Of a stretch of 64,000 bases of DNA, positions 47,001 through 54,983 are shown in pieces. The notes beneath the pieces are model-generated. The model had not been told where the DNA came from, ran no database searches, and saw nothing but the letters and a program-made list of their open reading frames with translations. The position numbers and the translations under genes are program-made. The stretch is from Pseudomonas bharatica CSV86 (lineage in GTDB: Bacteria > Pseudomonadota > Gammaproteobacteria > Pseudomonadales > Pseudomonadaceae), in contig NZ_AMWJ02000001.1 in assembly GCF_000319305.2 (NCBI RefSeq), positions 124,001-188,000 of the forward strand. The letters run 5' to 3'. Position 1 is the first letter of the stretch; every line of letters begins with the position of its first letter.

Positions 47001-47315
47001 ATGGATCACGAAAAGGTTGCAGCCAGCTTAGCTGAGCTAGGGAATAGTCACCGACTGTCCGTGTTCCGCTTTCTGGTCAAAGCTGGCCATGATGGGGCTT
47101 CGGTCGGAGATATCCAGAAGGGGCTGGGTATTCCTGCTTCGACGCTATCACATCACCTTGCGCGCATGGCCAAGGTAGGGCTGATCCGGCAGGAGAAACA
47201 TAGCCGCACGATTGTCTGTATACCCGAGTATGGGCACCTAGAGAATTTGATCGGTTTCTTACAAGAGGAATGTTGTGCAGGTGTCCGGATTGCGCATGAA
47301 CCAGAACCGCTTTGA
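47001..47315 (+). CDS. ArsR-family metalloregulator (IS passenger)
   Basis: This 104-residue winged-helix repressor starts at ATG 47001, with GGGG upstream. The recognition helix is in ASTLSHHLARMAKVGLI. Cysteines 73, 91 and 92 form a likely thiolate metal site; the classical CVC pair of ArsR in helix 3 is absent, so the sensing site differs. It faces its own promoter with an operator-like repeat, and a second repeat covers the permease side. It probably represses the permease and possibly tnpA. Confidence 0.9.
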   Translation: MDHEKVAASLAELGNSHRLSVFRFLVKAGHDGASVGDIQKGLGIPASTLSHHLARMAKVGLIRQEKHSRTIVCIPEYGHLENLIGFLQEECCAGVRIAHEPEPL

Positions 47316-47467
47316 CGCTTGCCCAGCTCTCGCTGTCCTCCCTAGTCAGCATCGCTATGAAGACTCAGGCGAAGGTGGAAACAGAAAATTGGCAGTAGAG
47401 TAGGCTGAAGAGGATCAATCAGATAATCCGCTGAGAAAGATTTTCTTCTTTACATCTTTGGCATTTT
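47316..47467. other. IS right-end noncoding stretch
   Basis: About 150 bp between arsR and the right repeat. No gene is visible, and I find no GC-rich hairpin plus T-run that would stop arsR transcription from leaving the element. No good outward promoter is obvious either. Confidence 0.5.
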
Positions 47468-47491
47468 ATCAACCAGAAATTCCGGATACCC
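47468..47491 (-). repeat. IS right inverted repeat
   Basis: The partner of 44507-44530. Read from outside on the minus strand it starts GGGTATCCGG and ends TGGTTGAT. Confidence 0.95.
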
Positions 47492-47499
47492 TGTATTAC
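47492..47499. repeat. Target-site duplication, right copy
   Basis: TGTATTAC, identical to 44499-44506. Beyond it the methyltransferase gene's native end (Lys-Gly-stop) resumes. Confidence 0.96.
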
Positions 47500-47514
47500 G
47501 AAAGGGTTGATTGA

Positions 47515-48225
47515 ATGGATGTTACAGATGCGGGCCGACAGGCCGGAAATGACCGATTCAAGTACTTCTGGCAACAACAGGGCGAGTGGGTGGAAGAGCC
47601 CAACCAGCGTCGTGGTGGCGAAAGCGGCGTACAACGCCTGCGTGACGACGGCGGACACCTGCTCTATGCCAAGCGCCAGGTCGGACATATCTACCGCAGC
47701 CTGTTGCATCCCTTCGGTCGACCCACGGTGTTGCGCGAATATGCCGCACTGACCGGTTGCGGGCAGTTGGGCGTGCGGGTGCCCAGGATCGTCTATTGCG
47801 GCGTCGAGCGCGATGCCGAGCGGCAATGGCGGGCGCTGCTGGTCAGCGAGGCGCTGGATGGCTTCGAGGAAATCGACGTCTGGTACGCCAAGGGTGGTCG
47901 GGAGCGTCATGGCGAAGCACTGCACGACAGCATCCTCGAGGACCTGGCACGCAACCTGGCGCGCATGCACACGGGGCGTTGGCAGCATGGCTGCCTTTAT
48001 TCGAAACATGTTTTCGTCAAAGTGACGGGTGAGGGCAAAGAGGCGCGTGCCGAAGTGGCACTGCTGGATCTGGAAAAGTGTCGGCAGCGCTTCAGCAAGC
48101 ACCGCGCCGCCGCCCATGATCTGCGCCAGTTGCGCCGCCATTCGTCGTTCAGCGACGCCGATTGGGAAAAGCTGCTCTACTTTTACCGTATGGCGTTTGG
48201 CAGCGCAGTCAAAGGTTTAGAGTGA
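47515..48225 (+). CDS. InaA-like / Kdo (LPS) kinase family protein
   Basis: This 236-residue protein starts at ATG 47515. It matches the lipopolysaccharide-kinase (Kdo/WaaP) family: RRGGESGVQRL, GRPTVLREYAAL, the catalytic-loop stretch MHTGRWQHGCLYSKHVFV and the metal-site LLDLEKCR. Its ribosome site AAAGG lies inside the displaced end of the methyltransferase gene, just beyond the IS duplication, so it is intact. Before insertion it would have begun 4 nt after the methyltransferase stop, in one operon under ColR. It now depends on another promoter or on readthrough. Confidence 0.87.
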   Translation: MDVTDAGRQAGNDRFKYFWQQQGEWVEEPNQRRGGESGVQRLRDDGGHLLYAKRQVGHIYRSLLHPFGRPTVLREYAALTGCGQLGVRVPRIVYCGVERDAERQWRALLVSEALDGFEEIDVWYAKGGRERHGEALHDSILEDLARNLARMHTGRWQHGCLYSKHVFVKVTGEGKEARAEVALLDLEKCRQRFSKHRAAAHDLRQLRRHSSFSDADWEKLLYFYRMAFGSAVKGLE

Positions 48226-48443
48226 TGAAACTAGAAATAGCTCGAAGTGTGTTTCTTCTGGCTGCCCTGGCTACCGCGACTGTTGCGGTCGCCGCTTGGG
48301 AGCAGCCTCGTCCGGGTGTGATCAGTGCCTCCACGCACTGTCCGCTGCCACGGGCGGCGAAACCGCAGGTCCAGGTGCAGCCCGACCATGACCTGCTGCT
48401 GTTTCTGTTTGGCATGAGCCAGGGGCTTCGCGCTCAGGGCTGA
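48225..48443 (+). CDS. Small exported hypothetical protein
   Basis: This 72-residue ORF has its ATG overlapping the stop of the kinase-like gene (TGATG). It has a clear signal sequence (ARSVFLLAALATATVAVAA) and then a short Pro/Gln-rich mature part with one cysteine (THCPLPRAAKPQVQVQP). It holds the position of the small hypothetical PA4377 in P. aeruginosa and of the last gene of the ColR-controlled set. I do not recognise a function. Confidence 0.78.
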   Translation: MKLEIARSVFLLAALATATVAVAAWEQPRPGVISASTHCPLPRAAKPQVQVQPDHDLLLFLFGMSQGLRAQG

Positions 48444-48451
48444 AGGGCTAG

Positions 48452-48545
48452 GGCCTTATCGCTGGCAAGCCAGCTCCCACAGGTGCTGCGCAGACCTCAA
48501 GATTTGTGCTGAACCTGTGGGAGCTGGCTTGCCAGCGATGAGGCC
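48452..48545. repeat. REP doublet between convergent genes
   Basis: Inverted units at about 48452-48482 and 48514-48545 with the CTGGCTTGCCAGCGATGAGG core fill the gap between the small exported protein and the RND pump. Confidence 0.85.
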
Positions 48546-48553
48546 CTCAATGT

Positions 48554-51500
48554 TTACACGGTCTGCTCGACCGTACGCGGTTCATCCTTCTTCGCCAGCA
48601 ACGTATAGACGCACGGCAACACGAACAGGGTAAACAGCGTTCCCACCGACATCCCGGTGGCGATCACCATCCCGATATCGAACCGGCTAACCGCACCGGC
48701 ACCCGTGGCAATGATCAACGGCACCATGCCGAACACCATCGCCGCCGTGGTCATCAGCACCGGGCGCAGGCGAATTGCCGCGGCTTCCTCGATCGCTTCC
48801 CTTACCGACAGTCCCTTGTGCTCACGCAACTGGTTGGCGAACTCGACGATCAGGATCCCGTGCTTGCTGATCAACCCGATCAGTGTCACCAGCCCCACCT
48901 GGGTGTAGATATTCAGGCTCGATAGGCCGAGGAACAGCGGGATCAGCGCCCCGCAGATCGACATCGGCACCGTCACCAGGATCACCAGCGGATCGCGGAA
49001 GCTTTCGAACTGCGCCGCCAGCACCAGGAAGATGATCGCCAAGGCCAGGCCAAAGGTGACCCACAGGGCGCTGCCCTCCTGCACGTATTGCCTGGCCGCA
49101 CTGGCATAGTCGAAGGCGAAGCCGGCCGGCGCCTCTTCCTGGGCGATGCTGCGCACCTCCTGTAAGGCTTCGCCCATGCTGACCAGCGGGAAACCGGAGA
49201 TGATCGCCGAGTTGAGTTGCTGGAACTGGTTGAGTTGACGCGGCCGGGCCCGATCGCTGACGGTGATCAGAGTGGACAGCGGCAGCATCTGCCCGTCCTG
49301 GTTCTTCACGTAGTAGCTGTTCAGCCAGTCCGGGTTGTCGCGGTAGGCCCGCTCGACCTGGGCGATCACCTTGTAGCTGCGCCCGTCGATGGTGAAGCGG
49401 TTGATCTCCGCCTCGCCGAGCAGGGTCGCCAGGGTACTGCCCAGCACATCCATGGACACCCCCATCTGCGCGGCCTTGGCCCGGTCGATATCCACCACCA
49501 CTTCCGGCTTGTCGAAGGCCAGGTCGATGTCGAGGAAGGCGAACTTGCCGGACTTCTCCGCGCGCTCCTTGACCCGCTGGGCTACGTCCAGCAGCGACTC
49601 GTAGTCGTTTGGCGTGTTGATCACGAAGGCGAACGGCAGGCCTTCGCCGGTGCCCGGCAGCGCCGGCAGGTTGAAGCCGAAGATCTGTAGCCCGGCGATG
49701 CTGTCGAGCTTGTGCTGCACCTCGGGCAGCAACTCCATCTGCGTGCGCTTGCGGTCGCCCCACGGCTTGAGCAGGAAGCCGCCGATCCCCGACTGCACGC
49801 CATTGAAGCCATTGATCTGGAACGACGAGTAGTACTCCGGGAACTCCTTGAAGATCTTCGTGAACTCGCCGGTGTAGGCATTCAGGTAATCCAGGTTGGC
49901 CGGCTGCGGCGCCGTGGCCATCATGAAGATGATCCCCTGGTCCTCGTTCGGTGCCAGCTCCGAGGTGCTGAACTTGAGGAACACCGGGATCAGGCAGAGC
50001 ACGATGATGCCGAAGACGATCACCACCGGCCGGGTATCCAGGGTGGCGTGGAGCAGCTTCTGATAGCGCAGCTTGAGTCGTTCGAAAATCAGGTCCAGGC
50101 GATGGGCCAGGCCGCTGGGATTCTCCTCGTGGCGCAGCAGCTTGGCGCACATCATCGGCGACAGGGTGAGGGCGACGATCCCGGAGATGATCACCGCTCC
50201 GGCCAGGGTCAGGGCGAACTCCTTGAACAGGGCTCCGGTCAGCCCTTCGAGGAAACCGATCGGCGCATACACGGCTGCCAGGGTGATGGTCATCGACACC
50301 ACCGGCATGGCGATTTCCCGCGCCCCTTCCAGCGATGCCTCGAACGGCGTCTTGCCTTCCTCGATGTGCCGGTGGATGTTTTCCACCACGACGATCGCAT
50401 CGTCCACCACCAGGCCGATGGCCAGCACCATCGCCAGCAGGGTCAGCAGGTTCAGCGAGTATCCCATCAACTGCATGAAGAACAGCACGCCGATCATCGA
50501 CAGCGGGATGGTGATCACCGGGATCAGCACCGAGCGCAAGGCCCCGAGGAACAGGAACACCACGACGATAACGATCAGCACCGCCTCGACCAGGGTCTTC
50601 ACCACCTCGTCGATCGAGGCCTGGATGAACAGGGTGGCGTCATAGGCGATGGACGCCTTGAGGTTCGGCGGCAACTGGGCCTCCAGTTCCGGCATCAGCT
50701 TGCGCACTTCCTTGATCACGTCCAGCGGGTTGGCCCCGGGCGTGGCCTTGATGCCGATATATACCGATGGCGTGCCGTCGAAGGAACTGACCGTGTCGTA
50801 GTTCTCCGCGCCCATTTCCACCCGTGCCACGTCGCCGAGCAGGACGCGGCTGTTGCCGCTGGTCTTGAGCGGAATGCTGGCGAACGCCTCGGCGGACTTC
50901 AGCTCGGTGTTGGCGTTGATGCTGGTGACCACGTACTCGCCCTTCACCTCGCCGGCGGCGGACAGGAAGTTGTAGCGACGCACCGCGTCGGTCACGTCGC
51001 TGGCGCTGAGGCCATAGCCGGCCAGGCGCACCGGATCGAGCCACAGGCGCATGGCGAACAGCTGGTTGCCGAGGATCTCGGCTTCGGCCATGCCCGGCAG
51101 GGTTGCCAGCTTGGGCTGGATGACCCGCGACAGGTAATCGGTGATCTGCGGATTGCTCAGCTCGCTGCTGTAGAAGCTGATGTACATCAGCGCCGAGGCG
51201 TCGGCCGCCTCCTTGCTCAGCACCGGGTCCTCGGCGTCCTGGGGCAGCTTGTTCTTCACCTCGTTGGCCTTGGCCAGCAGCTCGGTGAACAGCCGGTCGC
51301 TGTCCGAGCCGATACGTGCGTAGATCGAGATCACCGAGAAATTCTGCCGGCTCACCGAAGTCATGTAGTCGATGCCCTCGGCACTGGCCAGGCTCTGTTG
51401 CATCGGCTGGGTAATGTAGCCCTGGATGGTCTCGGCGTTGGCCCCGGGGTAGGCGGTGGTGACCGTGATCAGGGCGTTTTCCATCTGCGGGTACTGGCGG

Positions 51501-51601
51501 ATCGGCAGCTTGCTCCAGGCCTGGAAGCCGAGCAGGACGATCAGCAGGCTGACCACGCTGGCCAGCACCGGGCGGCGGATGAACGGATCGGTAAAGGCCA
51601 T
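48554..51601 (-). CDS. RND multidrug efflux transporter, MexW-like
   Basis: This 1015-residue inner-membrane proton/drug antiporter starts at ATG 51601. The N-terminus MAFTDPFIRRPVLASVVSLL is typical. The proton-relay acids are in the helix-4 motif GLVVDDAIVVVENIHRHIEEG. Two large periplasmic loops and 12 membrane helices are present. It lies 12 nt behind its membrane-fusion partner. Order and position match P. aeruginosa mexVW. No outer-membrane channel gene is beside it, so a shared OprM-type channel is likely. Confidence 0.92.
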   Translation of the reverse strand: MAFTDPFIRRPVLASVVSLLIVLLGFQAWSKLPIRQYPQMENALITVTTAYPGANAETIQGYITQPMQQSLASAEGIDYMTSVSRQNFSVISIYARIGSDSDRLFTELLAKANEVKNKLPQDAEDPVLSKEAADASALMYISFYSSELSNPQITDYLSRVIQPKLATLPGMAEAEILGNQLFAMRLWLDPVRLAGYGLSASDVTDAVRRYNFLSAAGEVKGEYVVTSINANTELKSAEAFASIPLKTSGNSRVLLGDVARVEMGAENYDTVSSFDGTPSVYIGIKATPGANPLDVIKEVRKLMPELEAQLPPNLKASIAYDATLFIQASIDEVVKTLVEAVLIVIVVVFLFLGALRSVLIPVITIPLSMIGVLFFMQLMGYSLNLLTLLAMVLAIGLVVDDAIVVVENIHRHIEEGKTPFEASLEGAREIAMPVVSMTITLAAVYAPIGFLEGLTGALFKEFALTLAGAVIISGIVALTLSPMMCAKLLRHEENPSGLAHRLDLIFERLKLRYQKLLHATLDTRPVVIVFGIIVLCLIPVFLKFSTSELAPNEDQGIIFMMATAPQPANLDYLNAYTGEFTKIFKEFPEYYSSFQINGFNGVQSGIGGFLLKPWGDRKRTQMELLPEVQHKLDSIAGLQIFGFNLPALPGTGEGLPFAFVINTPNDYESLLDVAQRVKERAEKSGKFAFLDIDLAFDKPEVVVDIDRAKAAQMGVSMDVLGSTLATLLGEAEINRFTIDGRSYKVIAQVERAYRDNPDWLNSYYVKNQDGQMLPLSTLITVSDRARPRQLNQFQQLNSAIISGFPLVSMGEALQEVRSIAQEEAPAGFAFDYASAARQYVQEGSALWVTFGLALAIIFLVLAAQFESFRDPLVILVTVPMSICGALIPLFLGLSSLNIYTQVGLVTLIGLISKHGILIVEFANQLREHKGLSVREAIEEAAAIRLRPVLMTTAAMVFGMVPLIIATGAGAVSRFDIGMVIATGMSVGTLFTLFVLPCVYTLLAKKDEPRTVEQTV

Positions 51602-51613
51602 GGTGCCTCCTTG

Positions 51614-52735
51614 TCAGTTGGCGCCTGGCTGTTCGAGGGTCTTGTCGGGGCTGATGGTGACCGATGCGCCCTGGGTCAGCTTGAGCTGGCCGGCGGTGAC
51701 CACCTGCTCGCCGGCTTTCAGGCCCTTGCTCACTACCACCAGGCCGTCACGGTGCTCGCCCGTGGTGACGAAGCGCCGCTCGGCGATCAGGGCGTCCTTC
51801 TCCTGCTCGCCGTTCTCGTTTTTCTTCGGCACTGCGACATACACCGAATTGCCGTACAGGGTGTAGGTCACCGCGCTCTGCGGCACCACCACCTGGTTGC
51901 GCGGGTTGGGCAGCAGCACCTGGACGTTGGCGAACATCCCCGGCAGCAGCTTGCCGTCGGGGTTGGCCAGGGTGGCGCGGACCAGCACGTTGCGTGTGGC
52001 GTCCTCGACCTTGGGATTGATTGCGCTGATTCGCGCGGGGAAGGTCTGGCCGGGGTAGGCGGCGACGTCGATCAGTACGTCCTGGTCGAGGCCGACCTTC
52101 GGCAGGCTCTGCTCCGGAATGGAGAAATCCACGTACAGGCTGCTGAGGTCCTGCAGGGTGGCGATCACCGTGCCGCTGGGCAGGTACTCGCCGACATCCA
52201 CCTGGCGGATGCCGATGGTGCCGCTGAAGGGCGCTGCGATGCTTTTCTTGTCCAGGGACGCCTTGAGTTGCTCGACCACCGCCTTGTTGCGCCGGAACTG
52301 CGAAGTGAGGCGATCGAATTCGCCCTTGGAAATGGCCTGGCTGCCGACCAGCTGGCTGCCGCGGCCGAAGTCCACTTCCGCCAGCTTGAGGTCGGCCTGG
52401 GCGGTGCCGAGCAGGGCGATCTCGGCTTTCTGGTCCAGCTCCAGCAGCGGCTGGCCCTGCTTGACCTGCTGGCCGGACTCGAACATAAGCTTGGTCACCG
52501 TGCCGTCGGTTTCCAGGCTCAGGTCGACGCCCTGCAGCGCCTTGAGGCTGCCCACCGCCGGCAGGCGACTCTGCCAGGCGAGCTCCCGCGCCTCGGTGGC
52601 CGCCACGCTGATGGCGGGCTTCGGTGCGGAGAACATCTGGATCTGCTTGTAGATCGAGAAGCCTTTATAGCCTCCCAGGACCAACACGATCAGCAGCACG
52701 ATGCCCAACATGATCAGCATGCGACGGCGCAGCAT
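51614..52735 (-). CDS. RND periplasmic adaptor (membrane fusion protein), MexV-like
   Basis: This 373-residue protein starts at ATG 52735. It is anchored by an N-terminal helix (MLIMLGIVLLIVLVLGGY) rather than a lipid. Lipoyl half-motifs are GTVTKLMFESGQQVKQGQPLL and IAAPFSGTIGIRQVDVGEYL, with a coiled-coil hairpin between and a beta barrel after. It bridges the MexW-like pump to an outer-membrane channel. It is the first gene of the two-gene operon. Confidence 0.92.
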   Translation of the reverse strand: MLRRRMLIMLGIVLLIVLVLGGYKGFSIYKQIQMFSAPKPAISVAATEARELAWQSRLPAVGSLKALQGVDLSLETDGTVTKLMFESGQQVKQGQPLLELDQKAEIALLGTAQADLKLAEVDFGRGSQLVGSQAISKGEFDRLTSQFRRNKAVVEQLKASLDKKSIAAPFSGTIGIRQVDVGEYLPSGTVIATLQDLSSLYVDFSIPEQSLPKVGLDQDVLIDVAAYPGQTFPARISAINPKVEDATRNVLVRATLANPDGKLLPGMFANVQVLLPNPRNQVVVPQSAVTYTLYGNSVYVAVPKKNENGEQEKDALIAERRFVTTGEHRDGLVVVSKGLKAGEQVVTAGQLKLTQGASVTISPDKTLEQPGAN

Positions 52736-52802
52736 AGTTCCATTTCCCTGGATGCAAGTGGGCGAAGTTTAGTCCGTTTGCCCTATGCCCTGCAGCCTCT
52801 AT

Positions 52803-53900
52803 TCACACCAGGTGCAGGTGGTTGTCCCATAGCCCCGATGGCAGTTGCAGCGGCTGGCCGACCAGCGTCTCCTGACGGCAGTCGTACAGGCGGCAGCGCC
52901 CCTGTCCCGAGGTGACCACGAAGCCGTCGGCCACCGCGCCCACGCCGGCGCAGTCCGGCATCGGCGCATCGAGGCGCACGCTGGCATCGTCGAGGTTCCA
53001 GATGAACAGGCGGTTGGCCCGTGGTGCGGTCATCGCCACCAGGCGCAACTCGCTGTGCACAGCGACGCTGGCGGTGTACTGGGCCATCGATTGCAGCTGG
53101 TGCTCCGGTACCGGGAACGCCTCGAAAGGCTGGCCCGGGCGCTTGATCGCCAGCAACTGGGCGGTCTCGTGGGCGTCGCCCATGAACTGCTGGCAAGCGA
53201 CCACGGTACCATCGCTGCCGATGGCCAGGTGGCGCACGCTGTTCATCTGCTGGCCGAGGGTTTCCTTGCTGATCAGGCTGCCGTCGCGGCGCATCAGTAC
53301 CAGGCTGGGTTCCATGGCGTCGAGGTTCATTTCCACCCGGCTTTCCGCTTCGGTGCGGATACCGCCGTTGGCCACCACCAGGGTTTCCCCGTCGGGCAGC
53401 CAGCTCACCTGGTGCGGGCCGATGCCATGGGTGGACAGTTCGCCGCTGTGGACCAGGCGCTCGCCGTCGAAGCGGTACACGCCGAGTACGCCGCGCCCCG
53501 GGTCGGTGGTGTCGTTCTCCGTGGCGTACAGCCATTCGCCACTCTTGTGGATCACCGCGTGACCGTAGAAGTGGCGGTTGGGCTGCGAGGTGAGCGTCTG
53601 CAGCAGGCGCCCGTCGCGCAGGTCGATCAGGTAGCTTTCGGTCCCCGGTCGACGGGCCACGAACAGGGCGATGGGCAGTTCCGGATGATCGATGATGTCG
53701 TGGCAACGCTGGGCCACCCGGGTGGCGAACACCCGGGTGCCGTCCAGGCGATAGCCGACCGCGTAATGCTGGCCGTCCGCATCATCGCGGGCCGACAGCA
53801 ACAGGGGCGGCTGTTCCTTTTGCCGCAGCAGGGTCCAGCCGCCCAGGGTCAGGGCGCTGAGCAGAACACTACCGAGTTTCAGGGCCTGGCGTCGCAGCAT
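52803..53900 (-). CDS. DUF1513 protein, exported, of the imelysin cluster
   Basis: This 365-residue protein has a twin-arginine-like signal (MLRRQALKLGSVLLSALTLGG). The rest is a repeated beta-rich pattern (WLYATENDTTDPGRGVLGVY, GIGPHQVSWLPDGETLVVANGG, VRHLAIGSDGTVVACQQF) suggesting a periplasmic beta-propeller. Its start is 2 nt from the imelysin-like gene's end. DUF1513 proteins regularly accompany imelysins and a di-haem protein in putative iron acquisition loci. The biochemical role is unknown. Confidence 0.85.
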   Translation of the reverse strand: MLRRQALKLGSVLLSALTLGGWTLLRQKEQPPLLLSARDDADGQHYAVGYRLDGTRVFATRVAQRCHDIIDHPELPIALFVARRPGTESYLIDLRDGRLLQTLTSQPNRHFYGHAVIHKSGEWLYATENDTTDPGRGVLGVYRFDGERLVHSGELSTHGIGPHQVSWLPDGETLVVANGGIRTEAESRVEMNLDAMEPSLVLMRRDGSLISKETLGQQMNSVRHLAIGSDGTVVACQQFMGDAHETAQLLAIKRPGQPFEAFPVPEHQLQSMAQYTASVAVHSELRLVAMTAPRANRLFIWNLDDASVRLDAPMPDCAGVGAVADGFVVTSGQGRCRLYDCRQETLVGQPLQLPSGLWDNHLHLV

Positions 53901-53902
53901 GA

Positions 53903-54967
53903 TCAGTCACCGTCGTTGGCATTGAAGCCGAGCTGGATGTTCAGCGCCTTGGCCAGTTCGCCTTCATGCAGGCGGTGCACCACGTTCAGGCTGTCGTAGA
54001 TGGCGTTGAGCTGCTGGCGTCCGGCATCGTCCTGGAGCAGTTCGTCGAGGGTGCGCTGGTTGCCCTCGAGCTTCTTCGTCGCATCGGCGTAGGCGGCGTC
54101 GATCTTGTCGGCCAGGGCTTTCTGGTCCTTGCCCAGCAGGCCGCGCAGGCCCTGGTTGTCGACACCGACCCAGACGGCCTGGGCCGCGGCCAGGCTGGCG
54201 GCAATACTCTTGAGCGACGACTGGCTGCGCCAGGCTTCGGCCTGCAGCGGCTGCGGGATACCCTTGCTCATGCGGCCCATCGGCGTGCCGAGCTTCTTTT
54301 TCAGGGTATCCAGGGCAGTCACCTGGGCGCGCAGCAGGTCGGCGATGGCCTCGTGGGAGTCGGCGTAGCGCTGGTTGGGGAACTTGGTCATCTGGGCGAG
54401 CATGCCGTCGGTGCTGTTCCAGCTCTTGAGGATGTCCTCGGCCATGGTCTTCTGGTAGTCGGCGATGGCTACCAGCAGCGGGCAATAGCGCGCCTTCTGT
54501 TCCGGGTTGGCGGCGTCCGGCTTGCTGTCGAAGAGGATGTATTCGTAGGCGGACAGGCCGCGCACCACCACGCTGGACTTGGCCACGGTCTCGGCGTCCA
54601 CCGGCGCGTCGCCACTGACCAGCGCCTCGACCTGGCGACCGACCAGGTTTTTCTTGTCCGGCCAGAACTGCACTTGCCAGGCGCGGTTGCCTTCGGCCAG
54701 TGGCCCGATCAGCAGGGGTTGCAGCTCGGCCCAGGCTTTCTGCGCGTGCAGGTAATCGGCGCGGGCGGTTTCCAGGCTGGCCTTGCCTTCGCAATAGGCC
54801 AGGGCGCTGACGGCCAGCTGGCGGTCGGCTTCGACCCAGCGGCTGTAGGTCGGCATGATCACCTGCTTGGCGATGGCGGCGGAGGTCACCGCCTGCGGGT
54901 CTTGCGGCGAGCAGGCGCCCAGCGCGAGGGCGGCGAGGCTGGTGAACAACAGCTTGGGACGGAACAT
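53903..54967 (-). CDS. Imelysin-family lipoprotein
   Basis: This 354-residue protein has a lipoprotein signal (lipobox LGAC, MFRPKLLFTSLAALALGAC). The helical imelysin fold is suggested by QKAWAELQPLLIGP and RGLSAYEYILFDSK. The GxHxxE motif of IcmP is represented only as LSAYEYILF, so metal binding may differ. It is the middle gene of a three-gene set with the di-haem protein and DUF1513. Imelysins are thought to bind iron rather than to be proteases, despite the name. Confidence 0.85.
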   Translation of the reverse strand: MFRPKLLFTSLAALALGACSPQDPQAVTSAAIAKQVIMPTYSRWVEADRQLAVSALAYCEGKASLETARADYLHAQKAWAELQPLLIGPLAEGNRAWQVQFWPDKKNLVGRQVEALVSGDAPVDAETVAKSSVVVRGLSAYEYILFDSKPDAANPEQKARYCPLLVAIADYQKTMAEDILKSWNSTDGMLAQMTKFPNQRYADSHEAIADLLRAQVTALDTLKKKLGTPMGRMSKGIPQPLQAEAWRSQSSLKSIAASLAAAQAVWVGVDNQGLRGLLGKDQKALADKIDAAYADATKKLEGNQRTLDELLQDDAGRQQLNAIYDSLNVVHRLHEGELAKALNIQLGFNANDGD

Positions 54968-54983
54968 GTGTCCGGCTCCTCTC

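Larger units (their letters stand above)
44507..47491. mobile_element. ISL3-family insertion sequence, 2985 bp, with permease and ArsR passenger genes
   Basis: The element begins and ends with 24-bp inverted repeats that match at 20 of 24 positions. It is flanked by a perfect 8-bp duplication. It encodes a transposase and a permease on the minus strand and an ArsR regulator on the plus strand. The transposase lies nearest the left end. This is the plan of ISPpu12-like ISL3 elements, which also carry metal-related passengers; the exact named element cannot be determined here. Insertion is in the operon downstream of colRS. Confidence 0.95.

Noticed and set aside
44507..47491. The permease-ArsR pair considered as an independent resistance island or new defence system
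   Set aside because: Both genes lie inside the inverted repeats of one IS with a single target duplication, so they are passengers of that element.
47449..47499. Outward promoter at the IS right end (TTTACA or TTGGCA as -35 with a -10 in TGTATTAC)
   Set aside because: Spacings of about 30-40 bp or poor -10 matches; not supported as a promoter.
49712..52915. 1067-codon open frame opposite the RND pump and adaptor genes
   Set aside because: Its translation is low-complexity His/Gln/Arg-rich shadow of the mexW/mexV-like coding strand and crosses their gene boundary.
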